Position numbers and translations under genes: made by a program. A stretch of DNA of 26,201 nucleotides from a virus. Shown one piece after another: positions 7,214 through 13,158 of the stretch. Every line of letters starts with the position of its first letter. Position 1 is the first letter of the stretch. The stretch is from positions 1 to 26,201 of the IMG/VR virus record IMGVR_UViG_3300005532_000037; one strand, written 5' to 3'. Under the pieces are notes generated by a model that did no database searches, was not told the origin of the DNA, and saw only the letters and a program-made list of their open reading frames with translations.

Positions 7214-7648
7214 ATGTCTTGCTCACCTTGCGAATCATCTCCTCGGGTCCACCTTTACGAGGACATAACTCGTGCGGAGGATCAGCGCCTAGGCCTGCGT
7301 CGCCTGCGCTGTCGTCGCTGCACGACGGAAGTGGAGTGCACCGATCCGGAAACGCCCGACCCGCCACCCGACCCGGCCGGGCCTACTCTGCTGGCTGCCG
7401 GCAGCGATGCCAAGATCGACCTGATGCGCCGCCGCGTCGAACAGGGCTTTAGCTGTTTCCACCCTTCGGACAATCCCGCCACGGGCTCCTGGCGTCGCGT
7501 GCGCACGCGAGCAGATGCGGGCCGCGGCAAGGGAGTCTACAAGGTCAAGAATAAGTGGCGTGCAGTGATCCGCATCGACCTGGGCCTGTTCGCCACCGAG
7601 GCCGAAGCCTTGGCTGCGGTGGCAGCTTATCGGCAAGACGCCGCCTAA
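7214..7648 (+). CDS. AP2-like DNA-binding domain protein with N-terminal Cys pairs
   Basis: This 144-aa protein starts at ATG 7214 with GGAAGAGA upstream. Two CxxC pairs (C3/C6 and C33/C36) could form a zinc ribbon. A Pro-rich linker follows (about 46-60). The C-terminal 40 residues read KGVYKVKNKWRAVIRIDLG then a helix FATEAEALAAVAAYR. This matches the AP2/ERF fold: a GVY start, a KWRA strand, an LG-F turn, and an EAEA helix. AP2 domains are common in phage HNH endonucleases and small DNA-binding proteins; no HNH motif is visible here. It is the last gene before two strong hairpins and the att region. Confidence 0.65.
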   Translation: MSCSPCESSPRVHLYEDITRAEDQRLGLRRLRCRRCTTEVECTDPETPDPPPDPAGPTLLAAGSDAKIDLMRRRVEQGFSCFHPSDNPATGSWRRVRTRADAGRGKGVYKVKNKWRAVIRIDLGLFATEAEALAAVAAYRQDAA

Positions 7649-7655
7649 AAGCAAC

Positions 7656-7697
7656 GGACCGGCCACGGGAGAAAGCGCAGCAGTCCCGGGCCGGTCC
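7656..7697 (+). terminator. Large hairpin after the late operon
   Basis: A perfect 9-bp inverted repeat GGACCGGCC/GGCCGGTCC (7656-7664 and 7689-7697) is extended inward by CGGGA/TCCCG, giving about 14 bp with one bulged base. It begins 8 bp after the AP2-like gene. There is no T tract, so it may act as an mRNA-end stabiliser or cooperate with the terminator at 7768. Confidence 0.55.
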
Positions 7698-7767
7698 TAT
7701 CACCGTGATCCTCGCCATTCTATACCCCTTCCCTGACAAGTCACCACGACGATAGATTCGCGCTCAG

Positions 7768-7795
7768 GCCGCCTGGCTCAGGCGGCTTCTTTTTT
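7768..7795 (+). terminator. Intrinsic terminator
   Basis: GCCGCCTG/CAGGCGGC (8 bp, 3-nt loop) is followed directly by TTCTTTTTT. This is a textbook rho-independent terminator ending the rightward late transcript before the attachment site. The remaining sequence to 7956 has no supported gene. Confidence 0.85.
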
Positions 7796-7956
7796 GGTCC
7801 GTGTCAGCAGCGCTACGACCTGCTGGCCGCAGCCGGCGGCACCTGGGCTCGATGTCTACCCTCCTTACCCTTTTCCTTTTCTCGGCCACGAAAAAACTCG
7901 TTGTTTTCCGCTGTAGTGGGCGGTGGTTTCTCCAGGAGGGTATCTTGCACAAGTTC

Positions 7957-7985
7957 TTGAAAAGTAAAGGCTTGAATGCTAAATT
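7957..7985 (+). promoter_or_regulatory. Candidate sigma70-type promoter upstream of attP and integrase
   Basis: TTGAAA (7957-7962) and TAAATT (7980-7985) are separated by exactly 17 bp. The transcript would cross the tRNA fragment and the 25-bp dyad before reaching the integrase start at 8159. Confidence 0.4.
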
Positions 7986-7999
7986 GGGGCCGGTCGATA

Positions 8000-8045
8000 C
8001 GGCCTCCGGAGCCGAAGGCTACAGGTTCGAATCCTGTCGGGGATA
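8000..8045 (+). other. 3' half of a tRNA-Arg(CCG) gene: candidate attP core
   Basis: The segment contains a 7-nt anticodon loop CTCCGGA (anticodon CCG) closed by CGGC/GCCG and a 5-nt variable region. A perfect T arm follows (ACAGG TTCGAAT CCTGT), then the 3' acceptor strand CGGGGAT plus discriminator A. No matching 5' acceptor strand (ATCCCCG) is found upstream, so this is only the 3' part of a tRNA. Tyrosine-integrase phages often carry such a copy so that integration restores the host tRNA. The integrase gene begins 114 bp downstream. Confidence 0.75.
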
Positions 8046-8104
8046 CTCAGCAAATCCCTAGTTTTGAAGGCTTTACGGATTGTGGCCCGAATCGGCCGGA
8101 AAGG

Positions 8105-8129
8105 ATTCCAGGGTAAATTACCCTGGAAT
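8105..8129. promoter_or_regulatory. Perfect 25-bp dyad upstream of integrase
   Basis: ATTCCAGGGTAA and its exact reverse complement TTACCCTGGAAT flank a single central A. It lies 29 bp before the integrase start and 60 bp after the tRNA fragment. A one-base centre favours a dimeric protein site (operator or integrase/excisionase arm site) over an RNA hairpin. Confidence 0.6.
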
Positions 8130-8158
8130 ATCCCCCACCAGGCTAGGAGGGTCAGGCC

Positions 8159-9472
8159 GTGGGCCGGCAAAAAGGCATTCCGCAGCTGCATTTCCACAAG
8201 GCGTCCGGGCAGTTTCGCGTCCATCTCGATGGCCACGACCACTACCTCGGCAAGGACCGCCAGGAGGCAGAAGTTCAGTATCGGCGACTCCTCGCCGAAA
8301 TGCTCCTGCAGCAACAGGGTGGGCCGCCACCTGGCGAGCGGGCGCCGACCGATCGTTATGAACTGCTCTCGGTGGCCGGGGCCCTGACCCGCTATCTGCG
8401 CTATGCTGAACACAAGTATCACGACCACCGCCAGCGCGCCCGCGTCCGGGCCGCCTGCGCCGTCGCCGTGGCGCACTATGGGACCAAGCCGGTCGCCGAC
8501 TTCGACCAGCTCGCGCTGCAGGCGGTGCGCGAGGTGCTGCTGCGCACCCAGAGCCGCCGGGTCAAAGACCCCAAGCGAGCGCCGACTCTCTCGCGTCGCT
8601 ACGTCAACAAGCTAGTGAGCTGTCTACAAACGGCCTGGACGTGGCTCGAATCCCAGAAGTACGCGCCGCCCGGCAGTGCGGCCGCGCTGCGTACCGTGGT
8701 CGCCCTCCGCAAGCATGAAGGGGGACGCGAGGTCAAGCGCAGCGTCGCCGTCGAGGATTGGGTCGTGGACGCCACCCTGCCCTATTGCAATTTCGCCGTG
8801 CGCGCCATGGTGCAGCTCGGCCGACTGACCGGCATGCGGCCCGGTGAGGTCTGCGCCATGCGCCGCTGTGACATCGCGACCACGGCCGAGGAAAAGCTGG
8901 AGGTCCCGGAAACCGACCCGCCCATGTATGTCACCGCCGTCGAGGCCGAGGGCGTGACCGTCTGGGTTTACGTCCCCGAGGGGCACAAGACGCTCTGGCG
9001 CGGCAAGCGGCGCCTGGTGCCGCTGGGGCCACAGGCGCAGGCCGTGCTCAAGCCCTTCCTCGAATACCGGGCCGCCGATGCCTATCTCTTCAGCCCCAAG
9101 GAGGTCATGGAGGCCTGGCTGCGCGAGCGCCGTCAGGACAAGGCGCACAAGCCGCTGGGCAAACGCCAGAAGATGCCGGGGCCGCGCTACAGCACGCATA
9201 CCTATGGCCGCAGCCTCCATGCTGCCATCGCCAAGGCCAACCGGGCACGGCACCGAGAACGCCTGGAAAAGAGTCTTTCCGAGGAGCAATTACCGCCCAT
9301 TCCGCTGTGGAACGCCGGGCAACTTCGCAAGGTCGCGGCCACCCTCTCGGATGAACTGGCCGATCGGGACACGACCTCGGCCCTGCTGGGGCACTCCAAG
9401 CCGGATACGGCCGCCATTTATGCGCAGACGGCCCTGCAACGCGCCGCCGCCTTTGTGGCCAAGAACGGCTGA
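8159..9472 (+). CDS. int: Tyrosine site-specific integrase
   Basis: This 437-aa protein starts at GTG 8159 with AGGAGG 8 nt upstream. The N-terminal 60 residues resemble an arm-binding domain (FHKASGQFRVHLDGHDHYLG). A core-binding helical domain spans about 70-185. The catalytic domain has the box-I Arg227 (GRLTGMRPGEV), a beta-hairpin Lys region near 276-284, box-II Arg390 (AGQLRKVAATL), His412 in LLGH, and the nucleophile Tyr421 in AAIYAQ. The first His of the usual HxxR is not visible; Gly387 occupies that place, which is unusual. The adjacent tRNA 3' half is the probable attachment site. Confidence 0.9.
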   Translation: MGRQKGIPQLHFHKASGQFRVHLDGHDHYLGKDRQEAEVQYRRLLAEMLLQQQGGPPPGERAPTDRYELLSVAGALTRYLRYAEHKYHDHRQRARVRAACAVAVAHYGTKPVADFDQLALQAVREVLLRTQSRRVKDPKRAPTLSRRYVNKLVSCLQTAWTWLESQKYAPPGSAAALRTVVALRKHEGGREVKRSVAVEDWVVDATLPYCNFAVRAMVQLGRLTGMRPGEVCAMRRCDIATTAEEKLEVPETDPPMYVTAVEAEGVTVWVYVPEGHKTLWRGKRRLVPLGPQAQAVLKPFLEYRAADAYLFSPKEVMEAWLRERRQDKAHKPLGKRQKMPGPRYSTHTYGRSLHAAIAKANRARHRERLEKSLSEEQLPPIPLWNAGQLRKVAATLSDELADRDTTSALLGHSKPDTAAIYAQTALQRAAAFVAKNG

Positions 9473-9487
9473 CTTCCAGGAGGGGAG

Positions 9488-9516
9488 TTGATAAGTGTAT
9501 TTGCGTACACTATAGT
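9488..9516 (+). promoter_or_regulatory. Promoter with embedded operator dyad
   Basis: TTGATA (9488-9493), a 17-bp spacer and TATAGT (9511-9516) form a good sigma70-type promoter. The spacer plus first -10 base is the dyad AGTGTA-TTTGCG-TACACT (9494-9511), so a repressor bound there would block RNA polymerase. It drives the winged-helix gene at 9559, whose product could be the autoregulator. Confidence 0.65.
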
Positions 9517-9558
9517 AGTGCCTGGCGATAGAGAGAAGAGACCGCCCGTGAGGTCGCC

Positions 9559-9921
9559 ATGCCACCCCTTCCCCAGGACCAATTCCTCCGCGATTTGTGG
9601 CTACGCATCTACCACCAGTACGGCATGTCCGCTCAGAGCGTCACCGTGCGGTTTGCCGCCGGCAAGCTGAAGCTCAGCCTGCCCGAGATGACCTTGGCGA
9701 CGCCCCCGGAGGCGAACACGGGGGACGTGGCTTCGCAGATTCTCGCCGTGCTGGCCGAGGCCGATCGGCCCCTCAAAGGCCAGGCCATCGCCAGCCGGGC
9801 CGGCCGCAAGTTCAACAGCCACTTCAAACAAACCCTGGCCCAGCTCAAACGCGACGGCGAGGTTGTCCTGGTCGCGGACGGTTACACGCTGCCACCGGAC
9901 CAGGACCTGACCGACACCTGA
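9559..9921 (+). CDS. Winged-helix DNA-binding protein
   Basis: This 120-aa protein starts at ATG 9559 with GAGG 5-6 nt upstream. Residues about 52-112 form a winged-helix-like unit. Helix 1 is DVASQILAVLAEADRPLKGQ, the recognition region is AIASRAGRKFNSHFKQTLAQ, and the wing is DGEVVLVADGYTL. The N-terminal 50 residues are of unknown fold. It follows the integrase in the same direction and has its own promoter containing a dyad, so it is a candidate regulator of lysogeny or integration. The target is unknown. Confidence 0.6.
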   Translation: MPPLPQDQFLRDLWLRIYHQYGMSAQSVTVRFAAGKLKLSLPEMTLATPPEANTGDVASQILAVLAEADRPLKGQAIASRAGRKFNSHFKQTLAQLKRDGEVVLVADGYTLPPDQDLTDT

Positions 9922-9926
9922 CCTGT

Positions 9927-9961
9927 CGCCTGACTGACTCACCGAACTCGTAACTCAGGCG
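9927..9961. terminator. Possible bidirectional terminator hairpin
   Basis: CGCCTGA (9927-9933) and TCAGGCG (9955-9961) form a 7-bp inverted repeat between the convergent genes at 9559-9921 and 9955-10176. The 21-nt loop is long and there is no clear T tract, so support is modest. Confidence 0.3.
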
Positions 9962-10176
9962 TCGTTGTGCGAAGGTAGCCCGCGGTCGTGGAGGGCCGCG
10001 GCCGGCGCGAAGGCACGCAGTCGGGAGATTTCGCGGTTGCGGGCCCGCAAGGCCTGCAGGAGACGGCGGATCAATAGGCCGTCGTCCAGCCAGTCCATGA
10101 CTTCCTCGGCGCTGACGCCCAGATCGAGGGCGACCGCGGCGGGGCTGACACGCTCGTATGACTGGGTCATGCCCAT
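9955..10176 (-). CDS. Small HTH-like protein
   Basis: The start chosen is ATG 10176 because GGAG lies 7 nt upstream on this strand; the longer frame up to 10260 has no ribosome site. The 73-aa product contains AAVALDLGVSAEEVMDWLDD, a helix-turn-helix-like pattern, followed by a basic helix (LLIRRLLQALRARNREISRL). This resembles small DNA-binding or excision-control proteins. Only the HTH pattern supports function. It is convergent with the winged-helix gene. Confidence 0.5.
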   Translation of the reverse strand: MGMTQSYERVSPAAVALDLGVSAEEVMDWLDDGLLIRRLLQALRARNREISRLRAFAPAAALHDRGLPSHNDA

Positions 10177-10293
10177 AGGGTGTCTCCATGAGGAAGGGCG
10201 CTTTGCCCTAATTATTCGACACGGAAGCAGTGCCAGGGTACGGATTTCCAGCAAAAACAAGGTCTCTGACTCCAGGAGTGATACAGTGGTAGT

Positions 10294-10363
10294 AGCCCCG
10301 TTCGGAGTTGAACCGAAGGCCCCTGGCTTAGCAGGCGAGGGCCCGGAATCCGCCGGCGGGGCT
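10294..10363 (-). tRNA. Unusual tRNA-like gene, anticodon loop CTGCTAA (GCT)
   Basis: Read on the reverse strand, this 70-nt segment has a perfect 7-bp acceptor (AGCCCCG/CGGGGCT) and a perfect 5-bp T stem (TTCGG/CCGAA). The T loop is canonical (TTCAACT), the variable region has 5 nt, and the anticodon loop is CTGCTAA with U33 and a purine at 37. The anticodon stem has one C-C mismatch and the D arm is reduced (CCGG/CCGG), lacking U8 and normal D-loop bases. GCT would be serine, but bacterial tRNA-Ser normally has a long variable arm that is absent here. It may be a degenerate or specialised phage tRNA. Confidence 0.5.
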
Positions 10364-10369
10364 CTTCTT

Positions 10370-10552
10370 TCACTTCGCGGGCGAACTTGCCGTCAGCGCT
10401 TTTTCCACCTCCGACCAGCGAAACCGCCAGCGTCCATCGGGCAGCCGCACGCGCGGCAACAGGCCCTTACTGGACCAGCGCGACACCGTGTCGGGACGTA
10501 CGCGCAGACGCCGAGCCAGATCGGCCGTCGTCAACAAGGGTTCTTCGGACAT
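10370..10552 (-). CDS. Excisionase/MerR-like HTH protein
   Basis: This 60-aa protein is almost entirely a winged-HTH of the excisionase/BldC type. It has LTTADLARRLRVRPDTVSRW, then the wing SSKGLLPRVRLPDGRWRFRW and a final helix SEVEKAL. Such proteins bend att DNA to promote excision or act as small regulators. It is encoded about 900 bp from the integrase on the opposite strand, just downstream of the RHH gene. Its ribosome site GAGGG overlaps a stable hairpin. Confidence 0.75.
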   Translation of the reverse strand: MSEEPLLTTADLARRLRVRPDTVSRWSSKGLLPRVRLPDGRWRFRWSEVEKALTASSPAK

Positions 10553-10563
10553 GGTTCAGGCCC

Positions 10564-10587
10564 TCAGCCGTTACAGGCGACGGCTGA
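10564..10587 (-). promoter_or_regulatory. Hairpin overlapping the excisionase-like ribosome site
   Basis: TCAGCCGT and ACGGCTGA (8 bp, 8-nt loop) lie directly upstream of the reverse-strand start at 10552. The mRNA 3' arm runs into the GAGGG ribosome site, so folding could limit translation. Confidence 0.4.
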
Positions 10588-10632
10588 AGGTAAGGGACGT
10601 GGTTGCGTGCGGGAGAGCGGGTGACAAGGAAG

Positions 10633-10677
10633 GGAAAGAGAAAAGGGCCCGCGCCGACCTCTCTGCGACGCGGGCCC
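10633..10677 (-). terminator. Intrinsic terminator after the RHH gene
   Basis: GGGCCCGCG (10645-10653) and CGCGGGCCC (10669-10677) form a 9-bp stem. On the reverse strand it is followed by TTTTCTCTTT, a good rho-independent terminator for the gene at 10740-10985. Some readthrough would be needed if the excisionase-like gene shares that transcript. Confidence 0.7.
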
Positions 10678-10739
10678 AAGACCGGCCGTCTCCGACGGCG
10701 GAGTTAGTGTCGGGAAGCAGAGGGCGGGAGTCAATCGCC

Positions 10740-10985
10740 TTAATGCTCGCTTTTGCCTTTAGATTTCTTGGACGTGGGAGGCTCGGGTGGAGGAGGAGGG
10801 GGAGGCCAAAGTCCGCTACGCTCTAACCGTTCCCTAATGGCAATCACAATCTCAGTCGTAATGTCGGTGGCATTGCGGTCAGCCAGTATTTCCAATCGAT
10901 CACGCAAGCGGTCTTCAAGACGGAGCGTGAAAGCGGTCTTTTTGTGCCGGTCTGCTTTACGTCCAGATTTAGCCATGAGCAACAT
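10740..10985 (-). CDS. Arc/MetJ-type ribbon-helix-helix regulator
   Basis: This 81-aa protein starts at ATG 10985 with GGTGG about 7 nt upstream; the ATG at 10976 is an alternative. Residues about 15-55 (KKTAFTLRLEDRLRDRLEIL then TDITTEIVIAIRERLER) match the ribbon-helix-helix fold: a short strand TAFTLRL and two helices. A Pro-rich, basic tail follows. RHH repressors bind short dyads as dimers of dimers. Divergent promoters lie upstream, and the rightward one contains the dyad GTGGATGTCCAC, a natural candidate for its operator. It would control the early operon. Confidence 0.75.
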   Translation of the reverse strand: MLLMAKSGRKADRHKKTAFTLRLEDRLRDRLEILADRNATDITTEIVIAIRERLERSGLWPPPPPPPEPPTSKKSKGKSEH

Positions 10986-11034
10986 CGTAATGCCACCTTC
11001 AATGCAATGTCAGTTGGAAGTCATGAATCAAAAA

Positions 11035-11062
11035 AGTATAAGCGCCTAATGTATGTCTGCAA
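11035..11062 (-). promoter_or_regulatory. Candidate leftward promoter for the RHH gene
   Basis: On the reverse strand TTGCAG (plus positions 11057-11062) is followed after 16 bp by TATACT (11035-11040). It lies in an AT-rich gap between divergent genes. Confidence 0.4.
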
Positions 11063-11095
11063 GAGTTTAGAATAAGAAAAAAAGATTTTCTTGTA

Positions 11096-11124
11096 TTGAC
11101 AGTGGATGTCCACCAGATTATCTT
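11096..11124 (+). promoter_or_regulatory. Strong early promoter with embedded operator
   Basis: A consensus TTGACA (11096-11101), a 17-bp spacer and TATCTT (11119-11124) precede the early operon. The spacer starts with the dyad GTGGATGTCCAC (11102-11113, arms GTGGA/TCCAC). The surrounding 11030-11100 is unusually AT-rich. This is the best promoter in the window and probably drives 11179 onward. Confidence 0.75.
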
Positions 11125-11178
11125 ACCCCACCGTTAGATGTACGAGTCAAGCACCGAGGCGAGGGAAGGAGACCAACG

Positions 11179-11493
11179 ATGAGCCGTCCGCCCCTGCCCC
11201 TGAAGCGATTCACCTGCCCGCAGTGCAGCCGGGACTTCTACTACCGGCGCTGTTACGTCCGCGTGTACTGCTCCGAGGCCTGCCAGTGGGCGGCGAAGGT
11301 CAAGGGCTGGTGGCGCAACTGTGGTCATTGTGCCCGAGCCATCTGGCAGGTGCCGCATCGTCCGCGGCCCTATTGCAACCAAGCCTGTTATTTCGCCTTC
11401 CGCAAGAAGGCCAAGCAAGAACGAAAGGAGATCCTATGCGTCGCAAGGAAGCTGACCGAAGTGTTCCGGGCTTGCACAAGCCGCGCATCCTGA
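11179..11493 (+). CDS. Early zinc-finger protein with paired Cys clusters
   Basis: This 104-aa protein is the first gene after the early promoter, with GGAAGGAG upstream. It has two similar modules. The first is CPQC then YCSEAC (residues about 14-35). The second is CGHC then YCNQAC (about 48-70). Each resembles a treble-clef or FCS/MYM-like zinc finger (CxxC, about 15 residues, CxxxC). The C-terminus is basic (FRKKAKQERKE). Early phage zinc-finger proteins often bind DNA or host factors, but no target is evident. The last 58 bp overlap the next gene. Confidence 0.65.
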   Translation: MSRPPLPLKRFTCPQCSRDFYYRRCYVRVYCSEACQWAAKVKGWWRNCGHCARAIWQVPHRPRPYCNQACYFAFRKKAKQERKEILCVARKLTEVFRACTSRAS

Positions 11494-11714
11494 GCCACGC
11501 CGGCCCGGTGGAAAGCCTGGAGGCCTTCGCCGCCTACTCGGCGGCCCTGATGCCGGACGTGGCCGAAGGCTTGATCCCCAGCGAGCAGGCCCGCATCGCC
11601 TGCCTGGCCGGCCGCAACTGGATCAACACCTGGCTCGTGCGCAACAGCCTGCGTCGGCTGGGCCAGGTGGGGGCTACCACGACCACGACGAAGGCGCGCC
11701 AGCGTTCCGCCTAA
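11436..11714 (+). CDS. Small hypothetical early protein
   Basis: The start chosen is ATG 11436 because AAAGGAG lies 5 nt upstream; it overlaps the preceding gene by 58 bp in another frame. The 92-aa product has a basic N-terminus (MRRKEADRS) and a helical core (VESLEAFAAYSAALMPDVAE and QARIACLAGRNWINTWLVRN). A Thr-rich tail follows. The core resembles small helical DNA-associated phage proteins, but no family is recognised. Confidence 0.6.
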   Translation: MRRKEADRSVPGLHKPRILSHAGPVESLEAFAAYSAALMPDVAEGLIPSEQARIACLAGRNWINTWLVRNSLRRLGQVGATTTTTKARQRSA

Positions 11715-11726
11715 GGAGGACAAGCG

Positions 11727-12014
11727 ATGGCGAATCTCGGAGTGCACTGCCACGACTGTCACACGAGCCTGCAAGGCAAATCCGCCTACTGCGTAGCCTG
11801 CTTCAACAAGCGCCTGCGGCCCTGCCACCACTGCCTGCACACCGACTTCACGGTCCTGCGCCGCTTCGTGCGCCACAAGCACATCGGCGGCCCCGAGGAG
11901 ACCTGCCTGAAGTGCGGCACCTGCCACTACGGCAAGTATTTCAAGCTGGAATGCCCTATCTGCAAGGACCAACGGTGGCTGCTGGACACGGGGCCGCGGG
12001 AGGTATGCGCATGA
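11727..12014 (+). CDS. Zinc-binding early protein (multiple CxxC)
   Basis: This 95-aa protein starts at ATG 11727 with AAGGAGG upstream. It carries five Cys/His pairs: CHDC, CVAC, CHHC, CLKCGTC and CPIC, which suggests two or three zinc-ribbon or rubredoxin-like knuckles. The spacing is compact and no enzymatic motif is present. The stop overlaps the next start (ATGA), so the two genes are coupled. It probably acts as a nucleic-acid or protein adaptor. Confidence 0.65.
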   Translation: MANLGVHCHDCHTSLQGKSAYCVACFNKRLRPCHHCLHTDFTVLRRFVRHKHIGGPEETCLKCGTCHYGKYFKLECPICKDQRWLLDTGPREVCA

Positions 12015-12175
12015 AGCAGCAGGACTTGCTGGAGGCGCTGGAGGAAATCCGCCGGCGCTTGCGGCGCTGCTTGATCGACTACTCCTTTCCCCTGAATCTG
12101 CGCCTGGAGTTGGAGGATCTGGCTTTCATCGCCGAATGCTGCCTGCGTGAGGGGAGAGACGATGACGCCTCATAA
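12011..12175 (+). CDS. Tiny helical early protein
   Basis: This 54-aa ORF is coupled by ATGA overlap to the preceding zinc protein. It is predicted all helical, with an amphipathic, Arg/Glu-rich pattern (LLEALEEIRRRLRRCLID and LRLELEDLAFIAECC). Function is unknown. The next gene starts inside its end (12162). Confidence 0.5.
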   Translation: MKQQDLLEALEEIRRRLRRCLIDYSFPLNLRLELEDLAFIAECCLREGRDDDAS

Positions 12176-12458
12176 AGATTTTTCGCTTAGGCACACGGTC
12201 CTCAGCCGCCAGATCGTGGAGCGGCATGGGCCGGAGGAGCCGCCCTTTGTCGGTATGGTGCTCGAAGAGCATTGCTCCGGGCCGCCCAATCGCCGGTTGC
12301 GTTATGAGACGGGCTTTTACTGGACGCAGGCGGAGGCCTTGGCCGCGGCCACGGTGCTCCTCCGCGAGAAGATTGATTACTGCGGCTGCCCGACCTGCCG
12401 CATCGCCAACCCGGCACGCTTCCGGCGCCGGGCCAGGTCGCCAGAACAAGGAGCCTGA
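12162..12458 (+). CDS. Small hypothetical early protein with CGCPTC motif
   Basis: The start chosen is ATG 12162, with GGGGAGAG about 5 nt upstream; it overlaps the preceding gene by 14 bp. The 98-aa product has a beta-rich middle (FVGMVLEEHCSG, RRLRYETGFYW), then a helix (AEALAAATVLLREKI), then CGCPTC and a basic tail. The GFYW strand followed by an EAL helix resembles AP2-like architecture only loosely. Function is unknown. Confidence 0.55.
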   Translation: MTPHKDFSLRHTVLSRQIVERHGPEEPPFVGMVLEEHCSGPPNRRLRYETGFYWTQAEALAAATVLLREKIDYCGCPTCRIANPARFRRRARSPEQGA

Positions 12459-12459
12459 C

Positions 12460-12684
12460 ATGGAGATCGTCCTGGTCGTGGGAGCTTTTTTCCTCGTGGC
12501 CGTGCTAGCCAGCATTGCACTCGAGCGCCGCCGGTTGCGTGACCGCCAACAAGCGCTGAGTTTTCCGGAGCCCCCAGCGAACGCAGAGCCAACGCAGCAG
12601 GTTCTCTGCGAGAGTTGCCATCGAGACATTCATTGGAACTACAACTACTGCCCGCACTGCGGGTACGAGCGCATCCCTTTCTGA
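12460..12684 (+). CDS. Membrane-anchored zinc-ribbon protein
   Basis: This 74-aa ORF starts at ATG 12460 with AAGGAG 6 nt upstream. An N-terminal membrane helix (IVLVVGAFFLVAVLASIAL) is followed by a basic stop-transfer region (ERRRLRDR), a linker, and a zinc ribbon with CESC and CPHC about 14 residues apart. The ribbon would face the cytoplasm if the basic segment is inside. It has the same design as the reverse-strand protein at 1482-2048, on a smaller scale. Confidence 0.65.
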   Translation: MEIVLVVGAFFLVAVLASIALERRRLRDRQQALSFPEPPANAEPTQQVLCESCHRDIHWNYNYCPHCGYERIPF

Positions 12685-12702
12685 GACCGAGAAGAGACCG
12701 CC

Positions 12703-13086
12703 ATGAACACGGAAACCCTCGCAGCCCAGACCCTGGCGCTGCTCAACGAGGAACAAGTCGAACCCATCACGCGGCTGGCCAAGGTGCTGCCGCCCATTCG
12801 CGGCGCCCGCCGCGATGCCAACACGCTGCGGCGCTGGATTCGCCAGGGCAAGCGCGGCCGCGCAGGGGAGGTCATTTACCTGGAAGGCTTTTATGGTCCT
12901 GATCGGGCCTGGTGGTCGAGCCGTCCGGCCCTGGCGCGATTCTTTGCGCGCTTGCAGGGTCAACTCGCGCCCCAGCAACCGGTGCCCAGCAACTTCGAGC
13001 GTCTGGCCGCCCAGCAGCTGGAGGAGTTTCAGAAGGAGCTGAAGAAGGGGCAGAAGAAGAAAAGCGGCCGGCGGGCTTACGGATAG
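12703..13086 (+). CDS. DUF1580-like small DNA-binding protein
   Basis: This 127-aa protein has an N-terminal PITRLAKVLPPIRGARRDAN, then TLRRWIRQGKRG, then EVIYLEGFYGPDRAWWSSR and PALARFFARLQG. This order (leading helix, RG-RR turn, RWI-GxRG helix, strand, then S-ALARFF) fits DUF1580, a family first described from Rhodopirellula. It probably folds like an excisionase or MerR-type winged HTH. The C-terminus is a Lys-rich helix. It is the best clue that the phage infects a planctomycete. Confidence 0.7.
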   Translation: MNTETLAAQTLALLNEEQVEPITRLAKVLPPIRGARRDANTLRRWIRQGKRGRAGEVIYLEGFYGPDRAWWSSRPALARFFARLQGQLAPQQPVPSNFERLAAQQLEEFQKELKKGQKKKSGRRAYG

Positions 13087-13112
13087 TCCCTACCCAGGAA
13101 ACCGCCGGCCGC
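13064..13112 (+). terminator. Inverted repeat at the end of the DUF1580-like gene
   Basis: GCGGCCGGCGG (13064-13074) and CCGCCGGCCGC (13102-13112) form an 11-bp perfect stem with a 27-nt loop spanning the stop codon. No T tract follows, so it may be an mRNA-processing or attenuating structure instead. Confidence 0.35.
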
Positions 13113-13158
13113 AGAAACCGAAAGCCGTCCATCACCCATCAACGAGAAGGGTTAACCT

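Noticed and set aside
7930-8047. Complete tRNA-Arg gene
   Set aside because: Only the 3' half is present; no 5' acceptor strand or D arm matching it occurs upstream.
8624-9289. 221-codon reverse-strand frame inside the integrase
   Set aside because: It is antisense to the integrase catalytic domain and has no independent evidence.
10294-10363. Amber suppressor tRNA that could read the TAG at 23623
   Set aside because: The loop CTGCTAA with U33 gives anticodon GCT; CTA would require a shifted loop without U33.
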